NCBI GenBank assembly: GCA_037013685.1
Contig: CM072884.1
Location: 3,534,001-3,598,000, forward strand
Source: Acridotheres tristis
Taxonomy: Eukaryota; Chordata; Aves; Passeriformes; Sturnidae
Length of the DNA stretch: 64,000 nt
Reading direction: 5' to 3'
Shown here: positions 22,801 through 35,439 of the stretch, piece by piece
Layout: each line of letters begins with the position of its first letter
How positions within the stretch are numbered: the first letter of the stretch is position 1
Made by a program: the position numbers and the translations under genes
Notes under the pieces: model-generated
Seen by the model: the letters and a program-made list of their open reading frames with translations, nothing else
Databases searched by the model: none
What the model was told of the DNA's origin: nothing

Positions 22801-25800
22801 AATATCTTAGAACGTTTTACTGGTTTCCTTCATCATTTTACTTATGTTTCTCATTCCTCATCAAAAGCAGCACTGAAATTATTTTAAAAATATGTTCAAT
22901 TTTTGGCATTTGTTTTCCCAGACTTTGGTTTGTAGAGCTTTCTTCTGGTGGACCTGTTCATGGTAAGATTTTGAAACAGAGGGGCTTATAAGGAGATTGC
23001 TGTTAAAAAAGCAGATGCCTGTATTTCCTAAGGAGAGGAACTTGTTTCATAACTGGGGTTTTTGATCTTGGATACCATAACGAAATTTGTCCTCTGCTTT
23101 GCTTGAAGGGTGCACAAATGATCCAATGTGAAGATTTGCTTCATACAAGTTGTGTTGTAAATTAGGACAGTGATGTAAAGTGGCATCCAGTTCTTACAAG
23201 GACACTGAGTTACTATTCAAGTTGAGTTAAAAAAACAAGAGAATTTGATAAAATCCTGAGCTTTTTTTGTCATGACCAATAAGTCCAGTAGACTTTCCAT
23301 AAAAGAGGGAGAAATCTTGGGAAACTCTTCAAGGCTATTGTCCCTTTCAGTGATAGCTTGATATGTTGCTTTTCTTTCATTTAAGCTTGTTGCTTTCCAC
23401 TTTGAAAGCCACAGATGATGGCCTTTGAGAAAGAGAGAACAAATCTTATTTTTGCCAGTGAAAACCATTCTAATTCTGGCACCATGTTGTTAATTTGTAA
23501 TGGTCATAATTTTTGTTTTCATCAGACTTAACGATATAAAACCTTCCATTATTATAAAGATTTAACCTGCAACTTCATGGTTAAAAAGACATATGTGTAT
23601 CATTGGTATTTTTCAGGAGTACATATTTGGCAATTGGATTAGATGATTGTTGCAGTTCCCATCTGTTCTAATTAGCAATATTTGAGTAGGTCATCCAGCT
23701 AAGCATTTATTTTCAGTTTTGAACTGGATATTCAAAGATAGTGATGGCAAGTTTATATTTGTTATTGTATAAGAGAGAACAAAAACCACCACACACAAAA
23801 AGACCCAAGAAAGAAAGTCTTGAGATTTTTTTTTGTTGTTGTTTTCTACCTTAAAAGAAACTTAAGCACATAATAAAACTCCTTCCCATTCGATGTATTA
23901 ATATTTAGAAATTTGAAAGGGGAAACGATTCTTTGAAAAGTCTAATTATGTAGGTATAGATGTTTCAATTTTACATGATTTCAAGCTTTTTTGGTCTAAT
24001 GAAATAAGTGAGCATCTCCCATGCTCATTTATCAGTCTCACATTATTTTTACTTTTTTTTTTCTTATTCACAAAGCATTTTAACATTTAGAAAGGTCTGG
24101 ATTAGTTTAGAAGTCACCCTTTGCTATTACTTTCTCATAAACTTTGAATATATTCGGGTAATGAAGAGGGACTGGAAACAAATGATGCAAATTAGGACAG
24201 AAATATCTTTACTGGGCCTTCATTCTGTTTTGCTGCAGGTGGCAGCAAAGCCAAGAAACATTATGCAAAAAGAGACACGTTGTCTGAACAACTTCAGAGC
24301 TGTGAAAAACATAATAAATTCTGATAAAATTTAATGGCACATAAATAGCTTCCAGCATGATTGATAAATATAAAATTATTTTCTGAGGCAGAAGAATGAG
24401 TGGTTGTTTTTACATTTGCTAAACTTTGGGGGAATTTTATCAAATACCTTGTTAGTAATGGAAAAGTCAAAATCTATTTTTTTTTCTTCTCAGTTTCACA
24501 TAGATTAGATTAAAATGCAGTCAGTGTTGCTACTTTTAAGTTGTAAGATAAGATTTTTCAAAAATATTTCTGTACATCCCTTCATATATCAGCAAGATAG
24601 TCCACAGAGTCTCTGGCAAGGCTGGAATCTTAATTAAAGGAGTTCCATGTTTTACATTTAAAAGTGTTTAAGCAGTCTTAGCTCCTCAGAAGATACTGAA
24701 ATGATATTTTAGCAATAAGTAAAATAAGATCTGCCTGGGTTATTCAAACAATTAAACAGTTCAAACTGATTTTATCCATTATGGCTGAACTTACCTTTAC
24801 ATAAATTGCTAGCCTGGAGGTTAATAAGGGAAGACAATAAAATAGCTCCAGGGATCTTGGGCTTTACAAGGTCAGCAGTGTTGTGGAACTGGGCTAGACA
24901 AAGAAGGAACCTAAACTGCCTTTAAAATGCTGCCTGCATTTGTTTGGCCAATTGCAGTGTCAAAAGTGGAAAGCTTTCTTTAAATGAGAGTACATCTGTT
25001 TTAGTATTGATTCAGCCAGCAGCTGAAGGGGGAAAAAGGATTGAAAATTTCATATTTAGCAGGGGTTTTCTTTGAGAAGATACTCAAATCATACAAACTG
25101 GTCAGTGCTGGACGAACGAGGGCTTGTGTTAGCATGGTGGAGTAATCATAAGAAAAGTGAGAAGTCGGGTGCTTTGTGTTTGTCAGGAAAAAAACAAACA
25201 GTGATATTCCTTAGAGATATGTCAGTATTAAGGAAATACATTATAAAGCAATACCCATGCTATATTTTGTCATTGTGTTACTTATATTAGCCAAATGTTT
25301 TAAATAGTAGGGCAGAAACCTGTTACATCTAAGTGCTGTTTAAAAGCTGCTATAAGAACTTTCCTAAAAATACACTTATGGCCCATTTTGGCTCCCATAA
25401 GTGAATGCAGAGTAAATGAGTTGTTGCTGGGCAGTGCAGTGTCTACAGTCTTAGCTCAGAATTGGCTTTTTAAAATCATTTGTGCAGGCTTGATGGCAGG
25501 TGAGGGAGCTTTTCAGTAGGAATAATGAAATTATTCTTCAGATGTTTATGAAGCAGGGAAGCACAAAAATGCCCGACTGGAAAGGTGGTAATGAGGGTTG
25601 GTGTTTGAAGCCAGCTGGGGAGAGGGGAGCTGGTGGAATGCCAAGGGAAGTGAGCTTGGGTAGACTATAAGCAGCTCTCAGGAAAGGGGGCTTGTATTTG
25701 ACAGCATAAAGAAGGAGAAAGGAGAAAGAAATGGGATGCAAAAGCCTGTAGAGGTGATGTTTGCAGTAATATTCTGAACAGGGACGAGCAGAGCAAAATG

Positions 25801-28800
25801 TGTTGTCAAGGCAAGGCAGAGGGTGTTGGAGTAATTCAGTCTTCATAAATGAACTTGAATGTCTTGGGGATGTAATAAAAAAACCACAGCCAACATCTGT
25901 CTCCATGGAGGAGAAGGCAGCATTTGGGTAGGAGTCTGTCACTTAATCTACTGCACAAGTGGCTAACAGTATTTATAAAGCTTTGCTTGGATTATGTTGA
26001 TCGAAGTCCATTTGGAAAGATACTCTTAACTGCCTGGTGTGTTTATCAATAAATGCTTCCTTGGGTCATCTAAAAGATGGTGATTGTTTACTTGATTCTA
26101 CTAATTAAAAATATCGAATAGAAAACTATGAATATATTGAATATTAAATGTAAGAGTAGGATTTTTCCGAAAGAGAGGCTTTTCAACCTTAGACATGTTG
26201 TATATAATTGAAATAGTAGATTTTAATATGTTTGAATATGACTCCAAAAAAAGATAAATTTTTATGCTTTTTTTACTTTATGCTCCTTTACTTACTATTT
26301 ATTTTACAACATATGATAGAAACCCATGACAATATATAATTATTTAATATTTTCTCCTATTTAAACACGTATATGTGGGTATTTGGATCCTCTTATGATC
26401 TAAAAGTATATTAAAAATGCATTTCCCATACACCGCCAGAAAAACACACATTTATTCTCTCCCACATAGTGAGGCTATTCTTTATTTTTTCCAGAATTAC
26501 TTTATGTGATGCAGCACTGAATTCTTTCACAGATGGACTGTTCTTGTTCTTCCAGTATCTGAGGATAATTATCATAGCAATTAGATGAAGAGATTGGGTT
26601 CCATTTCATGTGGGATACTGAGTGATTTAGATTGATCGAGTAAGAACTGACATGATTTTGAGTCTGAGCTTTGTGTTTTGGGGGCTTTTTTTGCATAATT
26701 ATATTTTCAAATATTTGTGAAACCTCTGCCAAAGCATTCTTGCTGTTTAATGCTCTCAGAACATATGCTTATAGTCTCCAGTGCTTTCCAAATACCTCCA
26801 GCATTGTCATTTTGTCTTAAGCCCAGACTGTTCATTTTGACAAATGTTGAGTAAATTTTGGAGGCTACTGAGCATTGTTGTAGTGCCAGTTAATTTTCAA
26901 CTGAACTTGTTGCCTTTTGTGCAGATACAACTTCCTTTTGCTTTCATGTGCTTTGAATAAAGGTAAAAAGGAAATATTTTCAATTATTCTACTAGAAGCT
27001 ATTGCAGTATAGAATACTGCATTTAACATATCTGTTATTTTTACTCGGACTTTACATACCTTTACCTAGGATGATTAATTTCCTTCCAAAACATTTTTTT
27101 CTTTTACAGACTTAGGTAGAGCTGTTGTTCCACACAAATGTGATTTGGATAGAGAGAACAATGAATGTTATTTCAAAATAAAGACATAACAGCAAGAAAA
27201 TATTATTTCCTATTTTAGTTTTGCTGTATAACATTTGGCCTTTTATTATAAATTATGTATTTTGCCAGGATTAAGCTGCACACTTTCAAGGATGTTAATT
27301 TGATTTGTCATCTACTTCTATCTGCATCTTCAAAAGTGTCTTGTTATTTGATGAATTTAAATCTTAGTATGAGAGCTGTTCCTGAAATGCTCCATTCTGT
27401 GGTAGAGTTTCCTTTTTTGACCTAAGGCATTAATTTTTCATCTTGCCTGTGTGCACCAATGATCTGTGCTGCAGTGACATTCATGCCCTGTGTTCTGAGG
27501 CTGGGTGACCCTTCTGGGATGCTTTATGGGCGTGCAGTCTGTGTCCTGCTGAAATGAAATGAGTGAAGCCTTTGCTCTCACATCACCAGTGATGATTCTG
27601 GCACCTAACAAGACACACATGGAGTCCCTTTTAACAGAAGATTTCTGTTTCTGATTTCTGCTCTCCTTTGTTTTTCTTGGGACAGGCTGTAACTACAGGA
27701 ACTTAATCCCTTGAGGGAACATTGACAATAAGAGTTTGTAGGGCATTATTTACCTCTAGCTGTAAGTGAGGCCATTGACTGTAGATTATTTTAGTCCCCA
27801 GTATTTATTTTATAACAAGAAACCATAAGTTTTGTTATGGTTTTTAAAAGATGACTGCATGAGGAGGGTAATGCCTGATACCATGCATAAATAAGTGAGC
27901 TACAGAGGTATCTGCCTTAGCATTTGTACTCTTCCCAATCATCAGGTACCTCAGCACCTTCCATTTTTAAATCATTACCCAGAGGCATTGCTGATGATTT
28001 TCATGGAAGTGGAGTAAGGCTGTTTGATTTGGAAAGCTTTGATTTTTTTAAGTGTAATCTTCAGCAGAATTACTTGCTGCCTGTCAAGCGTGAAGGGGAG
28101 AGCAGATCACACACAGCCTTCCCTTAGGTTTAGGACAATATTTGTTAAACTGCCATCTTTGGTCCTTCTGAGGCTATTCAAACTACTGCTCTTACTGCTA
28201 CAATTCAAAGGATTCAGAGCATATAAATTATGGCACCAAGCTACTGGAACCTCTTCAATTTTTCAACTGACTATCAAAGTTAATCCAGTGCATCATCCAA
28301 AGGAAGCACTTTCAATATCCCCAAAGGAAGGCACAGCTGCTGCTCCACTTTGTGTTTCTTCAGTGCATCCTGGAAAAGTTTTGAGACTTCCAGAGTCTTG
28401 CTTTGGTACTTGCCTTCTTCTCAGGTGCATCCATGCAGTCTGGAACACGACTATAAATATGCAAGCTTCCAAAGCAGTGTCCTGCTTTGGGCATTTACTT
28501 CTGTGCATGAAAAGTAAGAGTCGGGTTCATCTTGCCTCTATGATTGAACAATCTCAAATGGTTTGATTGCAAAAATCTTACTAGCCGTGAATCTGCATGA
28601 TATAGAAAGATATTTGGAGTTTATATAAACCTATAAACTTAATTGCTTACCTTGTTTAATATTTTTCACATTGTTCTCTCCTAAACAAGCACTTGAGATC
28701 AAAAGCAAAACAGAAAATCAAAGCAGGAATGTCTTTTAGTGTCATGAACTAAATTATTTAAAGAACCCTCAGTGTCCCTGGAAAACCTGTACACTCAAAT

Positions 28801-31569
28801 CTTGACTGAAGATGTTTGCTCTCAAAATGCCTCAATTATCAAATCCTTTAATACTTGGAAGCTTTAAGTGACAAGTTTTGTAGAACTGCATCCCACATAC
28901 CTTGTACTTAAAGCCCTGCAGAAACTCTGATGTTACCTTCAGCAAACTTATCTTCATGCACTTGGTGTGAAGAAGGGGAGCCTGCCCCAAGTCTAAGAAT
29001 ATTTGAGTGTTGCCATTTTGAATTATTTTATAGGGGAGGTCACCTGTGGCTAACTAGGGGATCACGAGAAAAGGAAAGGGACTCTGGGGTTACAGACCTC
29101 ATTGTCACTGTGATGTGACTTTTGCTCATCCAACTTCTGCATGGTTGGAGGTACAAAATTTCCATGTTTTCCATGTGATGGCCTGACTCAGAATTCACCT
29201 CGGAACAGAGTAAGATGTTAAAGTGTTTAGGGGTTTCTTGTAAAACCATCAAATGTCTGATGAGCCGAGCTTGCTGCAAAGTACCAGCTGGAATGGTCCT
29301 AATATTTCAAGCAGAGCACAAAATCTATAACTAATTTGAACCTTAATTTGAGTAACACTTTTGAAAAATAGTCATCTATAGATGCATTAATTAAAGCATC
29401 GTGTGGAACATCCTGACCAGTACATGGCTTGACATATAAAAGTCAATATAGTAAAGTCAAAGAGTAAACTAATGAGGTACTTAGTGATTTGAATTCTTAG
29501 GATCAGAGGGGCTTGACAGAACGTTCTGGATATTGGAATCTTATACTTACTGCAGTTTTCTTCTTTGCTAACTTTGGAAATTATATTATCTCTTATAAAT
29601 TCTAATTGGTTTTAACCAATTTATAGTGACCTGGCCACACACAGTTCTTTCTGTTGGGCTCTGTTGTTCTCACTGGAGTGAGAATAATTTAATCCTAATT
29701 GTATTTGTCTGATCCTGCAGTGACAATATTGTAATTTTTCACCTTATTGTAGATGAAGGAGGCATTTCTTTACCAAGAAGAACAAAAAAAATGTAATTGA
29801 ATTAACTGCTGATGAGCATCTTGAAAATGTTTTGTTTTTCGCTTCTGTTGCACTTTCCAGCATTGCCATCTGTATTCCATTAGGCAAAATGAGAGCTGTT
29901 GAGAATTAAAATAGGGGAATCAATAAATAAAACTTGTGCTAACCAGATACACCCAGATTTCAGATATGCTGTGCTCTTATGATTCTGTTTAAATTCTCTT
30001 TATACAGAGCTGAGAAGATATATTGATATAATTTTACTGATGACCTTCCCTTATCCACCTGCCTTCTAAGTCTTTAACTGTTGAACCAGTCACGTACATT
30101 GTACTGGGTTTCAATCATTAAACAGCTTTACCTGTTAAAATTTTATCAGCTGACATGGCTTTTGTTCCTAAACTGCCAGAATTATATGAAAAAACATAAA
30201 ATGCAAGGTTTGGCTGAGGTTGACTGGTTGACTCACATTTTTAGCAGTAAAAATAGGATATTGAAGCTCAGGAATGAAGATCTGTCGTCCTGATTTCTGC
30301 CCTTACTTCTATTCCAAAAAAGCTGAATTATACAGACCAATTAGATGATTACACATGAAGTGCTGTATTTATTAATATACTTAAGTGGTTTAGCATCCCA
30401 CTGATGACAGAGAGCAGCTGTGAACCCCCCTTACTGAGTTATTGTGCTGTGGTTACTGCTTGTGTGTACTGATGGTGCCTCTAAATTATTTCCCAGGTTT
30501 TTTTAGAGGTTTTTCCTCTTTTTGAGTTTTTTAACATTCCTATGTAAATTAATTGTTAAAAAGCAATTAGGAAATATACACTAAAAACTCTATTAAAGTG
30601 AAGTTTAAAAGTACAGACTAGTAATTTGAGAAATCCAAAAATAATAGTATTGAAACTGCTTAGAGACTACCTAGAGTCGTGATAATACTGAAAAATGTAA
30701 AGGACATTAGAAAAACTTTGTATTTGCAGTATCTTGCCCTCATCTCCAGGAGGGAGGAAATACCTCCCTGCTGCCAGGAAATGTTCATTTTGTGTTTAGG
30801 ATTTCCTATTCCAGTTGTCTCCTGTAGGAAAGAATCTGTGACATCCAGGGCATTGTGTATTTATGGCTCCAGCATCATCTTGATTCATGAACTTTCAGGA
30901 ATTGCTGAGACAACAGCATTGATCATTATTGTGCTAAGGACATGCACAGTGTAGTAGATGATGATGGGCCAAAGCTTTTCCATTAGTCCTCATTTGCTTA
31001 TGATGACTTCATTCCTTATTTGCACTATAGACTTTCTCAGTATGGGTGAAAATAATCTAATTAAGAACACCAGTATGTATTTAAATGTGTGTCCATATAT
31101 GTCTAATTGTCTATATTTATGTACCTATATGAACAGGCACTTTTGTGTGACACACCTCACATTGCTCTGTTCTTCTTGGGAAGAAATATTTAATGCAACC
31201 AGAGAGCAATTGAAAAGATTTATACTTTATGGGGTAGTCATTATCTCTGTCCTAGGCTTGAAGTATTTTTATTGTACTGGAATCAAAAATTTTACATCAG
31301 TATGGTTTTATCAGATGTATTCCAGAGATTTTATTAATCTCAAGTTTTATGACACGTGCAGTGATTTATTTTTTATCATTATTTTTACTGATTTGGTTTT
31401 ATTCAGACTGTTAATACTACTCTCTTCAAGGCAAGGAAAGGGGGCTTTTGACACTGTTGCTTATTATTTACTTAATTTTTGCAAACATATTCCACTAAAA
31501 GACTTTATTTCATTATAATGTTCACAAGGGAGCATTTATTTCCGTAGCATTAGGATAATATTACTGTAA
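19885..31569 (+). other. EPHA6: EPHA6 downstream intron, second part
   Basis: This is AT-rich intron without a recognisable exon or RNA gene. It includes a G-rich extension of the preceding motif (to about 19922), a purine-rich patch around 25500-25930, and the long AT-rich open frame listed separately at 30958-31518. Other open frames, such as + strand 21898-22374 (GTG start) and 28024-28566 (TTG start), lack a true ATG at that position and show no domain I recognise. Otherwise I see nothing in it. Confidence 0.8.
30958..31518 (+). other. AT-rich 186-codon open reading frame, unrecognised
   Basis: An ATG-initiated frame (three ATG codons in a row) runs 186 codons to TAA in AT-rich sequence. 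The same frame is also open for 91 codons upstream (30679-30951) and is broken only by two adjacent TAG codons at 30952-30957. The conceptual product is rich in Phe, Ile, Leu, Tyr and Cys and contains short hydrophobic stretches. I recognise no motif, signal peptide pattern or retroelement signature in it. It could be the remains of an old retroelement or retrogene, or a chance frame. I lean towards chance, and it is listed only because its length is unusual for this base composition. Confidence 0.15.
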
Positions 31570-31850
31570 TTCATAGAATCATGGAATGGTTTGGCTTGCA
31601 AAGCACCTTAAAGATCATCCAGTTCCACTCCCCTCCCGTGGGCAGGGACACCTTTCACTGTCCCAGGCTGCTCCAAGCCCTGTCCAGCCTGGCCTTGGAC
31701 ACTTCCAGGGATCCAAGGGCAGCCACAGCTTCCCTGGGTGCCCTGTGCCAGGGCCTGCCCACCCTCACAGGGAAGAATTTCTACCCAACATCCAAACTAT
31801 CCCTGCCCTCTTTCAGTTTAAAGCCATTCCCCTTGTCCTATAATTACATG
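31570..31850 (-). mobile_element. CR1 LINE 3'-end fragment, - strand
   Basis: This is the best preserved repeat in the window. On the + strand it starts with TTCATAGAATCATGGAATGG, the reverse complement of the CR1 terminal short repeat. It then runs through the GGGCAGGGACACCTTTCACT, CCAGCCTGGCCTTGGACACT and TCTTTCAGTTTAAAGCCATT blocks to CTTGTCCTATAATTACATG. The element therefore reads on the - strand with its 3' end at 31570. It is 5'-truncated, about 280 bp long, and carries no reverse transcriptase. The two overlapping short open frames inside it are reading frames of the repeat and not genes. An A-rich stretch follows at 31857-31879. Confidence 0.93.
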
Positions 31851-34800
31851 TTCTGTTAAAAAAATAAAATAAAAAAATCAGTCTTCAGCTTTCTTGTAGG
31901 ATGGATGGAAATGAATTTTCAGAGCTGTGACAAAATTAAAAAAAAAAATGATTTATCGTTTTCTCTGATTTATCCTGAACATAACCTGTTCCTGCACATT
32001 TCAAATCCATAGTTCATTGAATGGTTGCAATCTACCTGTGTAAAAATATGAAGTTAAAATGCTGCTTTTGCTTGATAAATAGAAAAGGGTTTGATATCTA
32101 AAGGAAAGGAATTTTTTAGCTTGAAAAAGGAAAAAAAAAAAAAGGAAAACAAGAAATCCTGATTTCACTGGCTGTTTCACACCATGGATAACAAGTTTTT
32201 AAACCCTATTATTTTACAGCAGTGGGAAAGGCATACAAGTCTCTTGTGACACTGGAAGTTGTGTATAATTTTTTCAGTTAAATGCTTTTTTTTTAGTACC
32301 TAATCATTTCATAGGAGCTATTTATGTTAAATTCTCTTCCTGTAGCTGTACAATAATTTAAAAAAACTAGCTAATCTTTTCAGTTCCAATCATAAAGATG
32401 ATCTTTTTGTACCTTTGCCAAACTTATTCTGATTTCTGTAAGGTACCTGTACAAATCAGTGCTCCTCTCAACAGGGAAGAACAGAAAGGATGCTTGCTAA
32501 ATCTCCCTTTTCTGCCTTGCTGCATCAAATTAAAAAATGGGCGGCTTTTCTGTCCCACAATGCCAGCTCTCCTTGTCCAGTTACATTTTCAACCCAATCC
32601 CTGAAGAATTTTCTTTTTGTTGTCCTCCCACAGCTGGAAGCAGCTCTCCAGAAGTATCTAAAGTCTTCCTCATTGTCCTCCTTCACAGCCCTCTTTCAAA
32701 CTGCGTTTGCACACACTTTTTTCTTCCTGTTTTTTTTTTGAAGAGAAGAGCTCAGTGGCAGGTGTGCCCTTTTGCAGAGGGGCAGATTTTTGGCCTGAGG
32801 CTGGCACACCTGGGCACTGTGAAAGAAATACAGCTTGTAATATAATAAAGGAGAAGATCTGCTCTGAATAAGCAGGCTGCCTCAAAATTAACCATCTGTA
32901 GGAGAAGAATTGAAAAGGAAAAATTCTTTTAGATGAAATCTACTGTGAGGTCAGTGAATTTAAGGTCAGAAGTATTCTCTCTCTCTGATTAGGTTATGGA
33001 GTCCTGTCTAAAAGTCAAAGATAATCTTTTTGTTTGTTCTCTTTATATAGCCCACACTCTGTGAGTACTTCAGCATTTTAAAAGAGCAAAATCAGTAAGC
33101 AGGATTTACAGTTCATGAAACTGCCATTTATTCTCTGCATTCTAAAATGCTTGAAGGAGTACTGAAATTCTGTGAAGCTGAATGAGACAGCAGGCTTGAC
33201 TTCTCTTACATTCTTGTAAAATTCATCTCTCTCAAGTAATTGTAGGAATTTACTTCTTGACTTGTCCAGAAATAGCAGTGAAAGAAGCATGGATACTGTA
33301 ATTTACACAGTTGAATATACTTAGTTTGAATGCAAAACTTTTATTTTTAGTTCTTTCCAACTTCCAAAGAGTAAAGATCAGCTTTAAAAACTCTTCAATG
33401 AAATCTAGCTAGGCTGAGAAGCAATTTCTTTCTAATTTTGCTAGAAATTTCCTGGTACAGCTAATGCTGCAGACCTTATAGACACATCAACAATTACTGA
33501 TTTTGCAGAAGATGCACAGAGGATGCTTTTAGAAACAGCTAATGCATTTGAATTTGATAGTCTACATCAATTAATATCCACAAGCTCAAGTATCTTGTTT
33601 ATAGAAAGACTTTTTGACTGGGTCATTAGGTTTTAGAAAGATTTGTAATCTTCCAGGAATTTGATTCCACTGTCAAATCACTGGGGGACTCCTCACTTTT
33701 AGTTGAATATACTTGAATTATGATGGCAGGAAGTGAAGATAAGCTGATTGTATTTTTGGCTCAGATGTTGAGGCAGATATTACCTTCGAGTTCTGCTCTC
33801 AAGAATTGAAACATCCTCATAAAAACAGCGGTGGTCACTGATTGTGATCTCTCATCTGTTTATACTCTGATTGTTGTGTGTCAGAATTCCAGGGAGCAGC
33901 TTCCCTCCTTCACACCTCCCTCTTCATTCTGAGATTTGTGCAGAGAGAACAAAAGAATAAATAAAACTGATGCTACTTGGAGCCCCAACTTAAACTGCAA
34001 AGGAGCCTAAAGTTAGACCAGTTTCTGTGCAACACCTTTAAGATATTGAGACTTTAGTCAAAAAGTTGAATCACTTAGAGAATTCCTTGTGTTCTCATTA
34101 AGGGATGAAACATAACAGTAGAAACACTGAAATTTTACACTTTTGAAATGCCTTACCTCCATTATACTCTTAAGTTGTCAAGTGTCTACTTAGCTAAGAG
34201 CTAGAATAGAAAGAGTGTTTTGTTAGCATAAATTCCAGCTACTGCTGGAATCTGTTAATTAATCCCATCGAAATGCAATTTTGTTGCTGTACTAGTACTT
34301 CTTACTAAACCTAAATTATCCCACTGTTTATTCTATTGAACAGGCAGTGCTTGCCAAGCCAGGTCACACCAGGTTTTCCAAACAGCTTGAAGATTTCATG
34401 AGATATATGGTGACTGGACCTGTCTTTGCTCATAATATGCCAATCTTTTCTTTTGTCAGTGACAATTGACTTAAACTGAATATTCTCGTGGCTTGGAGGT
34501 AGTGGATTTAATCTGGAGTATTGACTGTAGTTCTTTTAAGAAAGGAATTGTTTAAAAGGGATTCTTAAACCCCAAACATTAAATTTTTTTTTCATATCTA
34601 CATTTAAAAATAAATGGAGACATTATTAAAAAATACTCTAAATAAATAGATGAGATTATTGCTGTATAAGAGAAAAAGATATGACAAAATTTCGCATTGC
34701 ATCTGGGTATCCTGGGCTCAAAGTTTGCTGACAGCTGCACAAATTTTGTGTTTCTCTTATGCTTTTTTCTCACCTCTCTTTCACTCCTAAGTACCAAACA

Positions 34801-35038
34801 CCAACAGGGGAGCTTAATGACTGCAAGCACAGGCACCTTCAATGCTGTACCCAGCAAATTACCCCAAAGTTAGGAAGGTCCAGTAGTGCAGAGCTGAAAC
34901 TGTTCAGTAAATGCTAACTTGTTCCTCCCTGTGCTTTTTATGTAAAATGAGGATGCACACCCACACCACCCTACTCGCAGTCCCTGGAACTGGTGTCTGA
35001 AGCTTTTCTATTATTTTACACAACGTTTCATTTTATAG

Positions 35039-35231
35039 CAGAACAATCTGTTGGAGCAGATTGCAAGAGCTGTGACCGGGCTTAGAAACGACCCTGGGAG
35101 TGGAGGAGTTGTAAAGTTTAGCAGCAGTTTAGATGATGTTCAGGAGATGTTAGCAGATGTTGAGCAGTTCAGCAAATTCCTGCAGAAGGGCTCTTTGATT
35201 GTTAGAAAATGGAGCTAAATCTCACTCAGGA
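35039..35231 (+). other. Exon-like segment with acceptor, donor and a 59-codon open frame; unassigned
   Basis: A pyrimidine-rich stretch ending CATTTTATAG (35038) precedes a frame that opens with CAG at 35039 and runs 59 codons to TAA at 35216-35218. The translation looks protein-like: LLEQIARAVTGLRNDPGSGG near the start and LDDVQEMLADVEQFSKFLQK later, which could form amphipathic helix. None of the other five frames is open across the segment. A strong donor-like GTGAGT follows at 35232. It is too short and lacks an upstream ATG, so simple ORF searches miss it. I do not recognise the peptide. If it were spliced directly after the phase 1 EPHA6 exon, the frame would differ and stop after about 15 codons. 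It may be a cassette or non-coding RNA exon, a fragment of an unrelated gene copy, a conserved non-coding element, or chance. Confidence 0.3.
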
Positions 35232-35427
35232 GTGAGTCAGATGCCTCAGGGAGGTAATCCTATCAGCCAGAAAAGCAGTATTAATTTTACACAAATGATT
35301 GTTATTTTCATTTCTTTCTTTTTACAAGTGTTTTATTAAATTGTTCTGTAAGGATCTGAACTACTTTCCTTGGCATTAATAATTTCAAAAGTCTTTTCAT
35401 AGGGAAAAAAAAAAAGTTTAGATGAGA

Positions 35428-35439
35428 GTGTGTGTGTGT
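35428..35439. repeat. Short TG dinucleotide run
   Basis: About six TG units lie within GAGTGTGTGTGTGTGTT, a minor microsatellite. Confidence 0.7.

Noticed and set aside
28024..28566. 180-codon + strand open frame
   Set aside because: The frame starts at TTG and not ATG. The product shows no recognisable domain and the region has no coding-like composition.
31581..31859. Two overlapping + strand open frames of 85-92 codons
   Set aside because: They lie entirely inside the antisense of the CR1 fragment at 31570-31850 and are repeat sequence.
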